The notes under the pieces: generated by a model
What the model was told of the DNA's origin: nothing
Database searches by the model: none
What the model saw: only the letters and a program-made list of their open reading frames with translations
Assembly: GCA_916610825.1 (NCBI GenBank)
Contig: OU744450.1
Coordinates: 7,150,030 to 7,214,029 of the forward strand
Direction: 5' to 3'
Origin: Haliclystus octoradiatus
Lineage: Eukaryota > Cnidaria > Staurozoa > Stauromedusae > Haliclystidae
DNA length: 64,000 bases
Made by a program: the position numbers and the translations under genes
Part shown: in pieces, positions 48,340 to 64,000 of the stretch
Layout of the letters: every line of letters begins with the position of its first letter
How positions within the stretch are numbered: position 1 is the first letter of the stretch

Positions 48340-51300
48340 TTAACTTTCTGGTGTTGCTGAGGCTGATCTGGACCTAGATCTTGATGCCTTTTGCTTCTGT
48401 GGACTTGGTGATCGCGAATGACTTGGGCTTCTGGACCTTGACTGGCTAGGTTGAGGACTTGTAGATCTCGATTCATCATGTTGAGGGCTTGCAGATTTCG
48501 ATTTATGATTTGGTTGAGGACTTACAGATCTCGATTGGTGTTTAGGTAGAGGGCTTCTAGATTGGAATGGATGCTTTGCCAGAGGACTTTTGGGACTTGA
48601 TTGAGGTTCTTCTTTAGGGCTTCTTGATCTCGATTGATGCTTTGCATTTGGACTTTCAGATCTTGATCGATGCTTGTTCTTAGAACATATAGACCTTGAC
48701 TGCTGATTACGCTTCGGGGTTCTAGATCTTGGCCTATGTTTTGGCTTAGGACTTCTAGATTTTGATCGATGCTTAGTCTTTGGGCTCCTAATTCTTGAAC
48801 AATGTTTTGGCTTAGGACTTTTAGATCTGGTTCTATGCTTGCGTTTTGGGCTTCTGGATCTTGATTTGTTGCACTTCACTCTAGGTCTTTTTGATATTAC
48901 TTCATGTTTAGATTTAGGGCTCTTTGACCTTGATCGGCGCTCGTGTTTTGGACTCTTAGATCTAATTTGACGCTTGGATTTAGGGCTTCTAGACCTTGAT
49001 ACACGTTTAGGTCTTGGGCTTCTTGACTTTGGGCGGCGTTTAGAGGTTCGCACAGGTGAATGAGATTTTGATCTGGATCTGGACGTTGAACAGCTTCTTT
49101 TACGCTTTCGCACAGCAGCAGAGCCACCCTTCCCATCTTGCTTTACATCAACAACTGCTGATTCTCCCTGAAATATGTTTCAGGTAGTAAATTAAAATAC
49201 ACAATTCATAAAACGCACACAAAACAATGATTAACCATGAAAGTGTATGCTCTAGTCATGTAAGTGTCACCATGAATCTTGGATGTATTGAATCGCTACT
49301 GAAAATCTACTGAAAATCTACTGAAACAAACTGGAATGGGATTGAGTACTGCAGCCCAATTCAGAAGACTATTCAGTAAGTTTTCAGTAGGATTTCAGAT
49401 TTTCAAAATTCATAGTGTGTGTACCGTGTGTTTTGTGATCTTTATAGCAGGTGGGGATACGTGTTTAATATTATATTTACTTGAATATTCACAGTGCCAT
49501 TTATGTCTCCCTCACATCGACCATATCCTTACAGAACGTGAAAGCACAAAGTGCAATATTTCAACACAAGGGCAAGGTGGGCTGTAATATGATTTAATAT
49601 TTCTGTATCCGTTACATTATTTGATTATGTATGTAGAGATAGACGTAGTGGGGGCTGTTATACACAACCCGGGACATGGTCTAGCTTAGCTTACAATATT
49701 AGCTTGGCTTATCAAGTATTAATGTGATCAGATACCTGATGTAACAACACAGAAAATCACGGCTGTAGATACCTGATCCTGATAGGAGAGAGAGAGGGGA
49801 GGGTGTCGCTTGTAATTTCTCTGACAAAAAATAGGTGGGGTGTATGCCCACTTTGGGAGGCTTCATGCTGGCAGGGGGACAGTTAGTGCGTACAGCAGCA
49901 GGCCTACATGGAAAATTTGTTTATTGGAAGGATGTTTCTGAAAAGGAAAATGTTTTCTGAATTTTCTTTATTTGATAACTCAAAATGATGTCCAAAAAAA
50001 AGTCCATGAGTTAATGAACTGTTGAGTAATTTCACGTTCATTAACTGTTTGTAACTGTTTCTGGACTGTTCATGAACCTGAAAAAATGTTTATGAACTGG
50101 TAATGAAGTTCATAAATTGTTCAAGAGCTGTCAGCTGTGTATGAATTGTGCATGGACTGTTCATGAAGTCATGATTGTTTTCCCAGGGGTATAATTTGCT
50201 TGATTCTTCAGCTTTAACACAGGTTTAAAATGAGAGCAGTAATTTTTCAATATCTGTTGTATCTATCAAGTCTACCAATACCAAACCCATGAAAATTCCA
50301 TGAAAGTGTTGCGAAAACACCATGAAAATTTTAAAAAAGTGAATGGTATTCAAATGTGAAAATGCCATGAAAGCGCAATAAAATCTCACAATTTTTTCAT
50401 GGTTTTGGTGTCAGTCTAGCGTATTGAAGTAATATCAGTACTTCTATGTATTCCAAATTGCGCCACATGCTTTTGCACAAAATGCTTGAATTTGTTTTCA
50501 AAATCTTTATTAGCAGGGGGTGTCTCACCCCCACACCGTTCTAGGATTCACCACTGGACAGACAACGTCTAATCTCAACCACAAGGATCTGATACAGTTT
50601 TCTGAAGGCCTGCACTTTTCAATAGACATGACATTGATTTAATGGAGCACAGTTGATGGGAAGTTTGAATGAAGATTCAGTTAAGGGCAACATCAGGGTA
50701 CGGAAAAATGTTCTACCTTCTACAAAACTCAAATTTTTAGATATAAACGTTTGAGCATTTTTACTGACATAAAAACGTAAAATCAAATTTTATTTTCATA
50801 TTTCAACCTAATATAATGGCAAAGATCTGCGTAGCAATCTGGATATTCTGAATACATAGCAACAGTCAGAAAGGTCTGAAAGGAAGACATATTCAGATAT
50901 TTGGATGAAATAGAGCTCTATGGGCATTTGTTGGCATTATACAAACCTACCTCGTGTGACTTAAACTTTGAGTGATTGAGATTTTTTACAGCCCATTTCA
51001 TATCATCTTTACTAGCATATTCAACTACGCCTGAACCATTTCGAAACACATCTGTAAACACAACATCACCAGCCTCGCGCATATGATCTTTTAAGTCTTG
51101 CCAGCTACCGGTTAGTGGTAGACCAGAAACTAAAACACGGTGGTCAGAATGTTGAGGAGGAACATAGCCTCTTCCTCTGCCTCGAAATCCAGAATTATTA
51201 TTGTAGTTGTCTCGGCCTCTTCCAAACCCTCTACCGCCATTAAAATGTGATCCGTCAAAATCTCCTACTTTGGGGAATTCAACTCTTAACCGACATCGAT

Positions 51301-54300
51301 CAATTTCATAACCATTTCTACCCCGAACGGCATCTTTTGCATCTCTAGAGAAAATTGCAACATCTTTAGTCAGTACTGAGTGATAGTTAGTTATTCCTAT
51401 ACAGGGTTCGGTAAAAGCGGGGATTCTGGGATCCCAGACAGCCAGAGTACATAATGCGTATGTTTGTTACAGATTTATAAAAGAGTAGGCCTAGCTATAA
51501 TGCAATAAAAACTTGGGTAATATAAGAGATTCAATAGCTGGTTTGCTTTTGATATCACCCCTGCGAAAAAAAGTTCTGGAGTTCATGAACAGTTCATGAA
51601 CGTTAAACTTAATGGCCCAAAATTTTCATGAACATTTCATGAACCGTCTGTGAAGGTCCATGAACTGTCGTTGAAAGTTAATAAACTGTTCATGAACAGT
51701 TCATGAAAAATAAGACCACTTAACGTTCATGAACAGTTCATGAAAAATAAGACCATTTAACGTTCATGAACAGTTCATGAAAAATAAGACCAGTTAACGT
51801 TCATGATGAACTACTGAACTGTTTTTTGCAGGGGTAGCACTTTTGTTACTGTTTTTACTGCTTTTTTGTCAGGCTACTAGCATTCTATTTTCAATTAGGT
51901 CAGAAATCTATCATGTCTATTCGATAAATTTATTTTCAGAGCAACAATTTAGGTCTATAAAATGAGATAACCTAAGCAAAAGAAAAGTTCATGAACAGGA
52001 AATTACCCATTTTATTATAAACTTTTCTGAATAGTTCATGAAGTGTTTTTTAATTGTTCATGAAAATGTGTGCAATCATAAGCGTGTTACCTTTTTATCA
52101 ACTGTTTTGTGAACTTTTAATCAATTGATTGGTTCAAGGTTCATGAAACTGTGCAATGTGCAATAGGGCTGACTGTCCACAAAGTTGATTCATTCATTAG
52201 TTTCCAATGAACTCATGAAAGTTTTACCAGGGCAATGGTGAGACATTAGAAAATTCATATTTTTGTTGCTGTGTAGGTTAAGATGAGTTCCGTAGAATAC
52301 AATTTAAGCCATTCTGAAGATTTGACAACGTTGACGCCCACCCACAAAAGTTTTCTGATATGTAGCCTAGCTTAGAGATGTTCTCTTCTTTTTGTGGGAG
52401 GTCGGGATTTGATTCTACGTCAATGCACAAATGTTAATCATTTGTAGCATAATTTGTATGAAAATTTGTTAATGTCCTCCAATAAACATGAGAGACTGTA
52501 AATGTAATATTATTATTGATATTATTATCCTTTCATTATTTAACAAATCAAAATGATGTTAATATGGACAGCAAGATCATTTTGTTTATTAAGTCAATGT
52601 AAATTATAGGTACTCTTATACCCTCTCAAAATTTCTTATGAACCGGGATAGGTAGGAGAAAATGTTTTGCCTTCCAGAATCCCAAGTTTTTATGAAAATT
52701 TTCTTCAAAATTTTGCCTCATAACGTACCAAGAAAAGGAATAAATATCTGCATTAAATGAAGTTCTTTAGAACAATATCAAGCAGAGAGACATCAACTGG
52801 GATAAAATTTTTAACTTTTCCTATATAAAGCATTCTCAAATAGACATAAATACGAAATTATCGTGGGATTGTTCATTTCCAGCTGAACAGAAGTCTTGAA
52901 AATTTAGTTTGCAGAAGACAGTAGGCCTAGTCTAGTCCAAATTACATCTCCTGGATCAAATATTGGAATTAGCTTTGAAATCAGAATGTCTATAGAAATC
53001 CTACTAAACCTGCCTTACAAAAATTACAAAATTCTGCTTTTTGGTCAGTTTAGTTCTGATTCGGGATCCTGACTTTTCTCAGTACACTGATTAGGGCTAT
53101 ATATTTGATTGTCCAAGATTGTCTGAAGATAATTTTAGAGATATATTTGTTGCGGTCATGTATTCACATGGATTGAAACTCTTATTTTTAGGCTAATCAA
53201 CTAGACCTCAAATCCGGAGATTTGTGGAACAGATTTTATTTAGAAATTTTACACTTTATTTAGATGGCCATGATGACACCTAATAAATTGTACAGGCCCA
53301 GGGAAAAGTGAGCGACGGGACAGGCAGCGAAATAGGGCATTTTTCAAAACTTTCTCCAAATGCAGATCTTCCAACTTGAGATTGAAAAAATAGTGAGATT
53401 TTTGAAATTTCATATATTGGGATAAATTCTAGGGGTCGTCCCCTGCGAAAAACAGTTCAGGAGTTCATGAACAGTTCATGAACGTTAAATGGCTTCAACT
53501 TTCCTGAACTGTTCATGAACTCTCACAGGCAGTTCATGAACAGTTCATGAAAATTTGGGGCCATTTAACGTTCATGAACTCCTGAACTGTTTACGCAGGG
53601 GTTGGGGCATGCATTTCGTCATGGATTCAAAATGGCTTAAAACGAAAATTTCCGACGAAATTTTGGATAATGTTGACTCTTGCGCATGTAGCTAAAACAT
53701 AAAAGCAGTCTAGAAACAACACCTAGAATAATCCAATAGAGTATAAATAGAGCTGTAGAACATTAATTTAGATCATCAAAGGTTTATACACAGAAAGTAG
53801 GGACATTTTCTTAAGGTCGGATTTTTTGAATTTTTGGCAAAGCCCGGTTATGGCACCAGGCACAGTAGACCTGTAACTTATGATTTTCATTCAGGTATGG
53901 TTGGTCCGACAATTTGATTTTCCTTTCGCAAACCTCAACATTCTAGGATTCAACGATCAATGTTTGGGTAATTTTTATGACGGCAACAACGTGAAGTTGA
54001 TTATTTATATTTATGCCTTCCGCAAACCAGATTTCGGTACTTTTTCCGACCCTCATTTCAGGCATTTGAAGTAACACAATTGAAAAATTAGCAATTAATC
54101 CTAATTTACAAATTGATTAACAAAACATCACATTATTTTGAAAAAGGGCACATGCAGCGGGGGATAACTGCCCCGTGGCTTCTGCGTCATTTGCACACTT
54201 GCAAGCCACTATCCTACACCTCGGATTATGCGACTATGCATGCATCTTTAAGGGCCATTTACACTGCAGCAAAATAGGCACGTTACTCGTCCATTAACAC

Positions 54301-55830
54301 ATCAAAGGTGTGAAGGTGTCAAGTGGTTTTAGGCACAGGCCAAGATAAAACACTGTCTAAACGGCTTTTTCAGACATTGAAAAGCGGGACCGTGCCTACT
54401 ATTTTGATCGGGCCGAGATCATTTCTCGAGGTAGTCTCGGCCCGCTCAGAAAGTGGGCACCGTGCCTTTTTGCAGTAATTATGACATCATCGCAGAAGTT
54501 GCGTCTCTTTACAGTGGAATTCTGAGGTTTTCTAATAAAACCAGTAACAGACTAAAGATTAGTAAGTTAGGTAAGCATATTAAGCATAATTTGTTTCGTA
54601 TTTCTGTAGAAAATTAATGAAGTTTCTGTAGTATAAGGTTTAATTATGCAAATTGTAACTACAAGTGCGGAGCGTAAATTTAGATGTATATTTTGTTACA
54701 GAAATACTGCTCTAGCGTGGTAGCATGTTCAGGAGGTGAAAGACTAACTCAAATGTATATGAATTTTGCTCAATTGAGATAAGAATGTTACAAAAATATA
54801 AATATTATAATTGATGAAAAACATAGTGATTTTCAGTTCAACGGAATCCTGACAAGCTATTTAACTTGAAAATCTCAATTTATCGAATTTCACCGATAAA
54901 ATCATTAAATAATGAGAAACCTATAATTCAGTTTGTAAGTTTTCAATCTCGGCCCGCTTCAAAATAGGCACGGGCGATCTTGAAAACAGTTTTTAATAAG
55001 CTGTGTAAACACTGAAAAAAAACAGTACGGGCTGCATTCTTGTTAACGCCTCGGTTGTTAATTGACGAGTACCATGCCTGTTTTGCTGCAGTGTAAATGG
55101 CCCTTAAAGATGCATGCTGATTTCTTGCAACCTGCAGACACCATGAAACAATCATTTTCATCAAAGAAAGGGTAGTGGGAGAGGACAATAAAACCACATC
55201 TACTAGGAAATAGAAAGTGATGAGTGTGACGTAGTCACCTAATTATAAACGCGTAAATATTTACCGTGATTATTGTGTAACTACTAAAGTCATATGATCT
55301 TAGAATAATCTTGTAATGTATCTTGAAATATAAGTCAGTTCTATTCAGATATAATGCAAGCGTGTTCCCTGTCTAGAACGACACCACAATGAGAAGGACA
55401 AAGGGAGTCACACAATAATAAGTTAATAATAATTATAGGCCTATCCACGAGTTTTAAAGAAACTACTTAAGAATAGATGAGAACCTTGAAACCAGATATG
55501 TGATTTCTATAGTACCAGTCTGGATCGATGGACGGACTCATCAATAATCGGAATCCGGGATTAGGTCTACATTAAATCAGATTAGTGATTGGAAATGGCT
55601 TTGAAGTTTTGATTAGGGAAATGTGATATTAATACAGATTACTTTGTATCTTACCTTGAATCAATAAATTCAACGAAAGCATAAGGTGGTCCATGACCTC
55701 TCGATATTTTCATGTCAATCTCTTTGATAGACCCATATTTGTCAAATAAATGTTCAATTTCTCTCTTTCTCATATCATCTGGTAAATTACCAACATAAAC
55801 TCTGCACTTATTAGTGTTTGAGCGATTCAT
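48340..55830 (-). CDS. SRSF1-like SR splicing factor, 465 aa, enlarged RS domain
   Basis: Exons on the minus strand: 55830-55655, 51344-50951, 49167-48340, with AG/GT borders and matching phases (1398 nt, ATG to TAA). RRM1 spans about residues 9-83 with RNP2 [11 protein letters not shown]1-like PYAFVEF and the RVEF motif at 79-82. A Gly/Arg-rich linker follows at 95-118. RRM2, a pseudo-RRM, carries the diagnostic SWQDLKD at 139-145, which marks the SRSF1/SRSF9 group. The RS domain at about 210-465 is built of roughly twenty SRSxSPKxKH-type units of 10-11 residues, about five times the length in human SRSF1 (248 aa in all). The family binds purine-rich exonic enhancers and is controlled by SRPK/CLK phosphorylation of RS repeats. 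The last unit ends ASATPES. The gene is divergent from LC8. Both introns are full of MITEs. Confidence 0.93.
49990..50195. mobile_element. TTCATGAAC-family MITE, diverged copy
   Basis: Many GTTCATGAAC-like palindromes, right end TTTTCCCAGGGGTA. It resembles the better copies at 51557-51835 and 53440-53601. It lies in the second intron of the SR gene. Confidence 0.55.
50283..50425 (+). repeat. CATGAAA-rich repeat, copy of 24690-24950
   Basis: CCATGAAAATTCCATGAAAG, TGTGAAAATGCCATG and the ending TTTTTTCATGGTTTTGGTG match the intronic repeat near 24.9 kb. Confidence 0.55.
51401..51455 (+). repeat. Dispersed repeat family A, head only
   Basis: CAGGGTTCGGTAAAAGCGG followed by GATTCTGGGATCCCAGA, the start of the family seen at 15340 and 18322. 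Confidence 0.55.
51557..51835. mobile_element. TTCATGAAC-family MITE with internal minisatellite
   Basis: 279 bp. The left end ACCCCTGCGAAAAAAAGTTC is matched by the inverted right end ACCCCTGCAAAAAACAGTTC. Inside, a unit of about 37 bases (GTTCATGAACAGTTCATGAA followed by AAATAAGACCA and a TTAAC) is repeated three times at 51690-51805. Most of the element is built from the 9-bp palindrome-like TTCATGAAC. Confidence 0.85.
52005..52230. mobile_element. TTCATGAAC-family MITE, strongly diverged
   Basis: Repeated TTCATGAA motifs and an ending like AAAGTTTTACCAGGGCA suggest a decayed member of the family at 51557-51835. Confidence 0.4.
53440..53601. mobile_element. TTCATGAAC-family MITE, compact palindromic copy
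   Basis: 162 bp that form one almost complete inverted repeat: CCCCTGCGAAAAACAGTTCA at the left, and the reverse complement of CCCCTGCGTAAACAGTTCAG at the right, with GTTCATGAACAGTTCATGAA and TTAAATGGC in both arms. It lies in the first intron of the SR gene. Confidence 0.88.
54238..55117. mobile_element. Nonautonomous DNA transposon, 880 bp, with long inverted ends
   Basis: The left end GCATGCATCTTTAAGGGCCA and on through TTTACACTGCAGCAAAATAG is the reverse complement of the right end. Similarity continues for about 60 bases and includes TACTCGTC...ATTAAC. A second inverted pair with TCTCGGCCCGCT lies inside. AGGGCC...CACTGCAGCA ends suggest a cut-and-paste element, but the superfamily is not clear. 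No transposase frame. First intron of the SR gene. Confidence 0.8.
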
Positions 55831-56194
55831 TATGTAGATAAGGGATCAAGATTTCACTTCAAACCGTTCCCGACAATCCAACAAATGAAAGCCAACCTGC
55901 AGGTTATGGTCGATGTTATTTCACATTTTATAATACGTGTTCGTTCAAAATTATTTGTAACATGCGCGATCTTTACTGCGCATCAACAAACGCAATCATT
56001 CGAACTGAATCATGGGATGATAGAAGACACCAAAAATCGTTGCCTATTTCTGACCAATCAGATTCGGTGTTTCAGCAAAACACAAAACTGACGTTGCTGA
56101 GGAAGCGCAAAAAATTTTTGAGGTTGATTCTGACTGTTTGACCGTTCTCGTCTTTTTGAGTCTGTAACGAAGTTTCAGCTATTAAAATATCAAG
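55831..56194. promoter_or_regulatory. Bidirectional promoter region, SR gene / LC8, with LC8 5' UTR exon
   Basis: The SR start codon at 55830 (-) and a noncoding LC8 exon ending at 56194 (+; CAAG then GTAAGA) face away from each other. A CCAAT box lies at 56054-56058, and no TATA box stands out. Up to 364 bases therefore serve both genes. The exact transcription starts are not visible. Confidence 0.55.
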
Positions 56195-56656
56195 GTAAGA
56201 TTCGAAGTTAAATAGCATCACGTTATCAATTTATATGTTTAAATTCATTATTCATCTCTGATAATGTTGCATTATTGTGAATGCGCGACCAAACTATCAG
56301 GCAAGTTATTTGCAATGTCCATCATATCAAATGTTTGCAGGACGTTCGTCAATCGATCTTATTTCACCAAGGGACGGAAGAACTCTTATAATATAGTAAC
56401 AATCGAAACAGTTATTATTGTATTTATGTAATATGATTTATATATATTTGGTTGCCCCAACAATTTCATTCATTTTGATATTGCTTTTATAACAGAGTCA
56501 TGGACCTTTGCCTGTTTTTTTTTCTATTTTTGGAAAGGCTATTTTTGCTCTTTTTTACGATAGCTCCTTTATGTGATCAAATTCAAATCCACTCAAATAT
56601 GATGTCATTTTCTCATTCCCAAAACTAGAATCCAATCAATATGATTTTCATTTCAG

Positions 56657-56926
56657 ATGACTGACAGAAGAGCTACAATCAAAAATGCTGACATGACAGA
56701 TGAGATGCAAAATGATGCAGTTGATTGTGCAACTCAGGCAATGGAAAAGCATACTATTGAGAAAGATATTGCTGCTTATGTCAAAAAAGAATTTGATAAG
56801 AAATATAACCCAACGTGGCATTGTATTGTTGGCAGAAATTTTGGATCATATGTTACTCATGAAACCAAGCATTTTATTTATTTCTATATGGGTCAAGTTG
56901 CTATCTTGCTCTTCAAATCTGGTTGA
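56657..56926 (+). CDS. DYNLL: Dynein light chain LC8, 89 aa
   Basis: One coding exon starts directly after a TTCATTTCAG acceptor. A noncoding exon ends at 56194, so the intron lies just before the ATG. The 89-residue length equals that of vertebrate DYNLL1/2. Conserved blocks include IKNADM near residue 9, EKDIAA near 40, [17 protein letters not shown] near 44-60 and GSYVTHE near 63-69, plus the C-terminal FKSG. These form the LC8 dimer and its beta-strand groove for TQT-type peptides. LC8 works in cytoplasmic and axonemal dynein and as a general dimerisation hub. Nothing is missing, so it should be functional. Divergence from the human protein is confined mostly to the first 40 residues. Whether it is closer to DYNLL1 or DYNLL2 cannot be told. 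Confidence 0.97.
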   Translation: MTDRRATIKNADMTDEMQNDAVDCATQAMEKHTIEKDIAAYVKKEFDKKYNPTWHCIVGRNFGSYVTHETKHFIYFYMGQVAILLFKSG

Positions 56927-57901
56927 AAACAACTTAAATAACATTTCGTCAATATCTCAAAGAATTATAAGACAGTAAACATTTTAAAGACAAAATTCAC
57001 CCATACAAATATGAGTTTAAATATCTGAATTGCTATTTAAACTCTGAAGTAAAACTCTATCTTACGTTTATTAAGAAAAGATGTTCAATTCTGTAAAGTA
57101 GGATGTTCAACATTATCTTACCGAATAGGCTACTCATGTAAGTTAGAATAGAATGGATAATAACCTCCATGTAAATATGACTTTAAACATTCTAATCAGC
57201 ATTGGATAACAGCTGTTGCTATAACTGTACTTTTGTGTTGTCAATGTGTCATTTCAGCATGACTTCAATGAATTCACTGCCAACATTCCAACATTGTTTG
57301 GCTAGATTGCATGATCACTGCCAATAACTTCTTGTTGGTCTGTCACAATCTGTGCAACAAATGTATATGCACTCTAATAATAGTACAGTCGTTATAGAAA
57401 TTGACCTCACACAAATTGCAACAGAAGCCTTTTTCATCAATTATATGGTTAAATTTTATGCTTAAAACAACATATCCAAATGTTCCGAAATCGGAGTAGG
57501 CAAATGCTTTAATTTCGAAATTTGATTAATGGCATTTTTAGTAGAAACATGAAAGCGAATGTTAGGCCCTACTTACATGGTATCTCCTGTATGTGTATCT
57601 CATCATTAATACCCTATGTTAATACATTTACTTCTTACAGTATATGGAAGCGTTTTTCTGAATAAATGATGATTTCGATTTCAAAATTTATAACGGTGAC
57701 GTCATGAATTTATGTCGGCCCAGTCTTCTTATCTATTTTGAAATTTCCCAATGTTTGTATTCACTTTCAACCCGCCATTTTTCACTTGGGTGACGGATGA
57801 CAACAACATTACGGACTTTTAATTTCTATCCAGTTGCATCCGTCCCACCAGAAAACTTATAACTTATCTGGTAACGGAATTACAGAGTATAGTTTACTAT
57901 A
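56927..57901. other. LC8 3' region and PP1 upstream region
   Basis: No AATAAA is seen close to the LC8 stop; one lies near 57660. The last 200 bases before the PP1 ATG are less AT-rich and probably contain its promoter and 5' UTR. Confidence 0.5.

Positions 57902-64000
<6,099 letters not shown>

Noticed and set aside
48897-49136. 79-codon frame in the SR exon
   Set aside because: Alternative frame of the repetitive RS coding sequence.
54943-55197. 84-codon minus-strand frame
   Set aside because: It runs over the right arm of the 880-bp transposon and its inverted end; no domain.

Overview
This is a window of nuclear DNA from an animal, AT-rich and full of repeats. The evidence is multi-exon protein genes with GT-AG introns, AATAAA poly(A) signals, an intron-less pol III tRNA gene and many degenerate transposons. 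The proteins (AUTS2-like, SRSF1-like, LC8, PP1, ShKT) fit an invertebrate metazoan. An ascidian or another aquatic invertebrate is plausible, but the sequence alone does not fix the phylum.

Layout. 0.3-1.6 kb: a tRNA-Asn gene (-) and the last two coding exons of a gene with tandem ShKT domains (+). 2-3.2 kb: a poly(A)-tailed retroelement fragment, a hairpin and a local duplication. 3.4-28.4 kb (-): one long gene that can be assembled from ten exons with consistent phases into an 823-residue AUTS2/fibrosin-family protein. Its introns hold a tRNA-derived SINE, pogo-like MITEs, several unnamed repeat families, a CpG-rich patch and two candidate hammerhead ribozymes. 28.5-45.7 kb: a gene-poor stretch with inverted-repeat elements, a perfect 91-bp palindrome, a LINE reverse-transcriptase fragment, two SINE pieces and a broken Ty3/gypsy-like element. 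45.8-46.4 kb: a possible terminal exon of an unrecognised + strand gene. 46.4-47.7 kb: diverged tandem repeats. 48.3-55.8 kb (-): an SRSF1-like SR protein with a very long RS tail, its introns filled with palindromic MITEs. 56.1-56.9 kb (+): dynein light chain LC8, divergent from the SR gene across about 300 bp. 57.9-63.3 kb (+): protein phosphatase 1 catalytic subunit, whose last exon lies beyond the window.

The genes are ordinary nuclear genes, not an operon. AUTS2 proteins work with variant PRC1 in transcription, SRSF1-type proteins in splicing, LC8 as a dimerisation hub, and PP1 as a Ser/Thr phosphatase that, among much else, dephosphorylates SR proteins. The least expected signals are the minimal hammerhead ribozyme candidates in the large AUTS2 intron, the enlarged RS domain, and the concentration of fold-back elements, especially in the SR-gene introns and at 32.5-36.7 kb.
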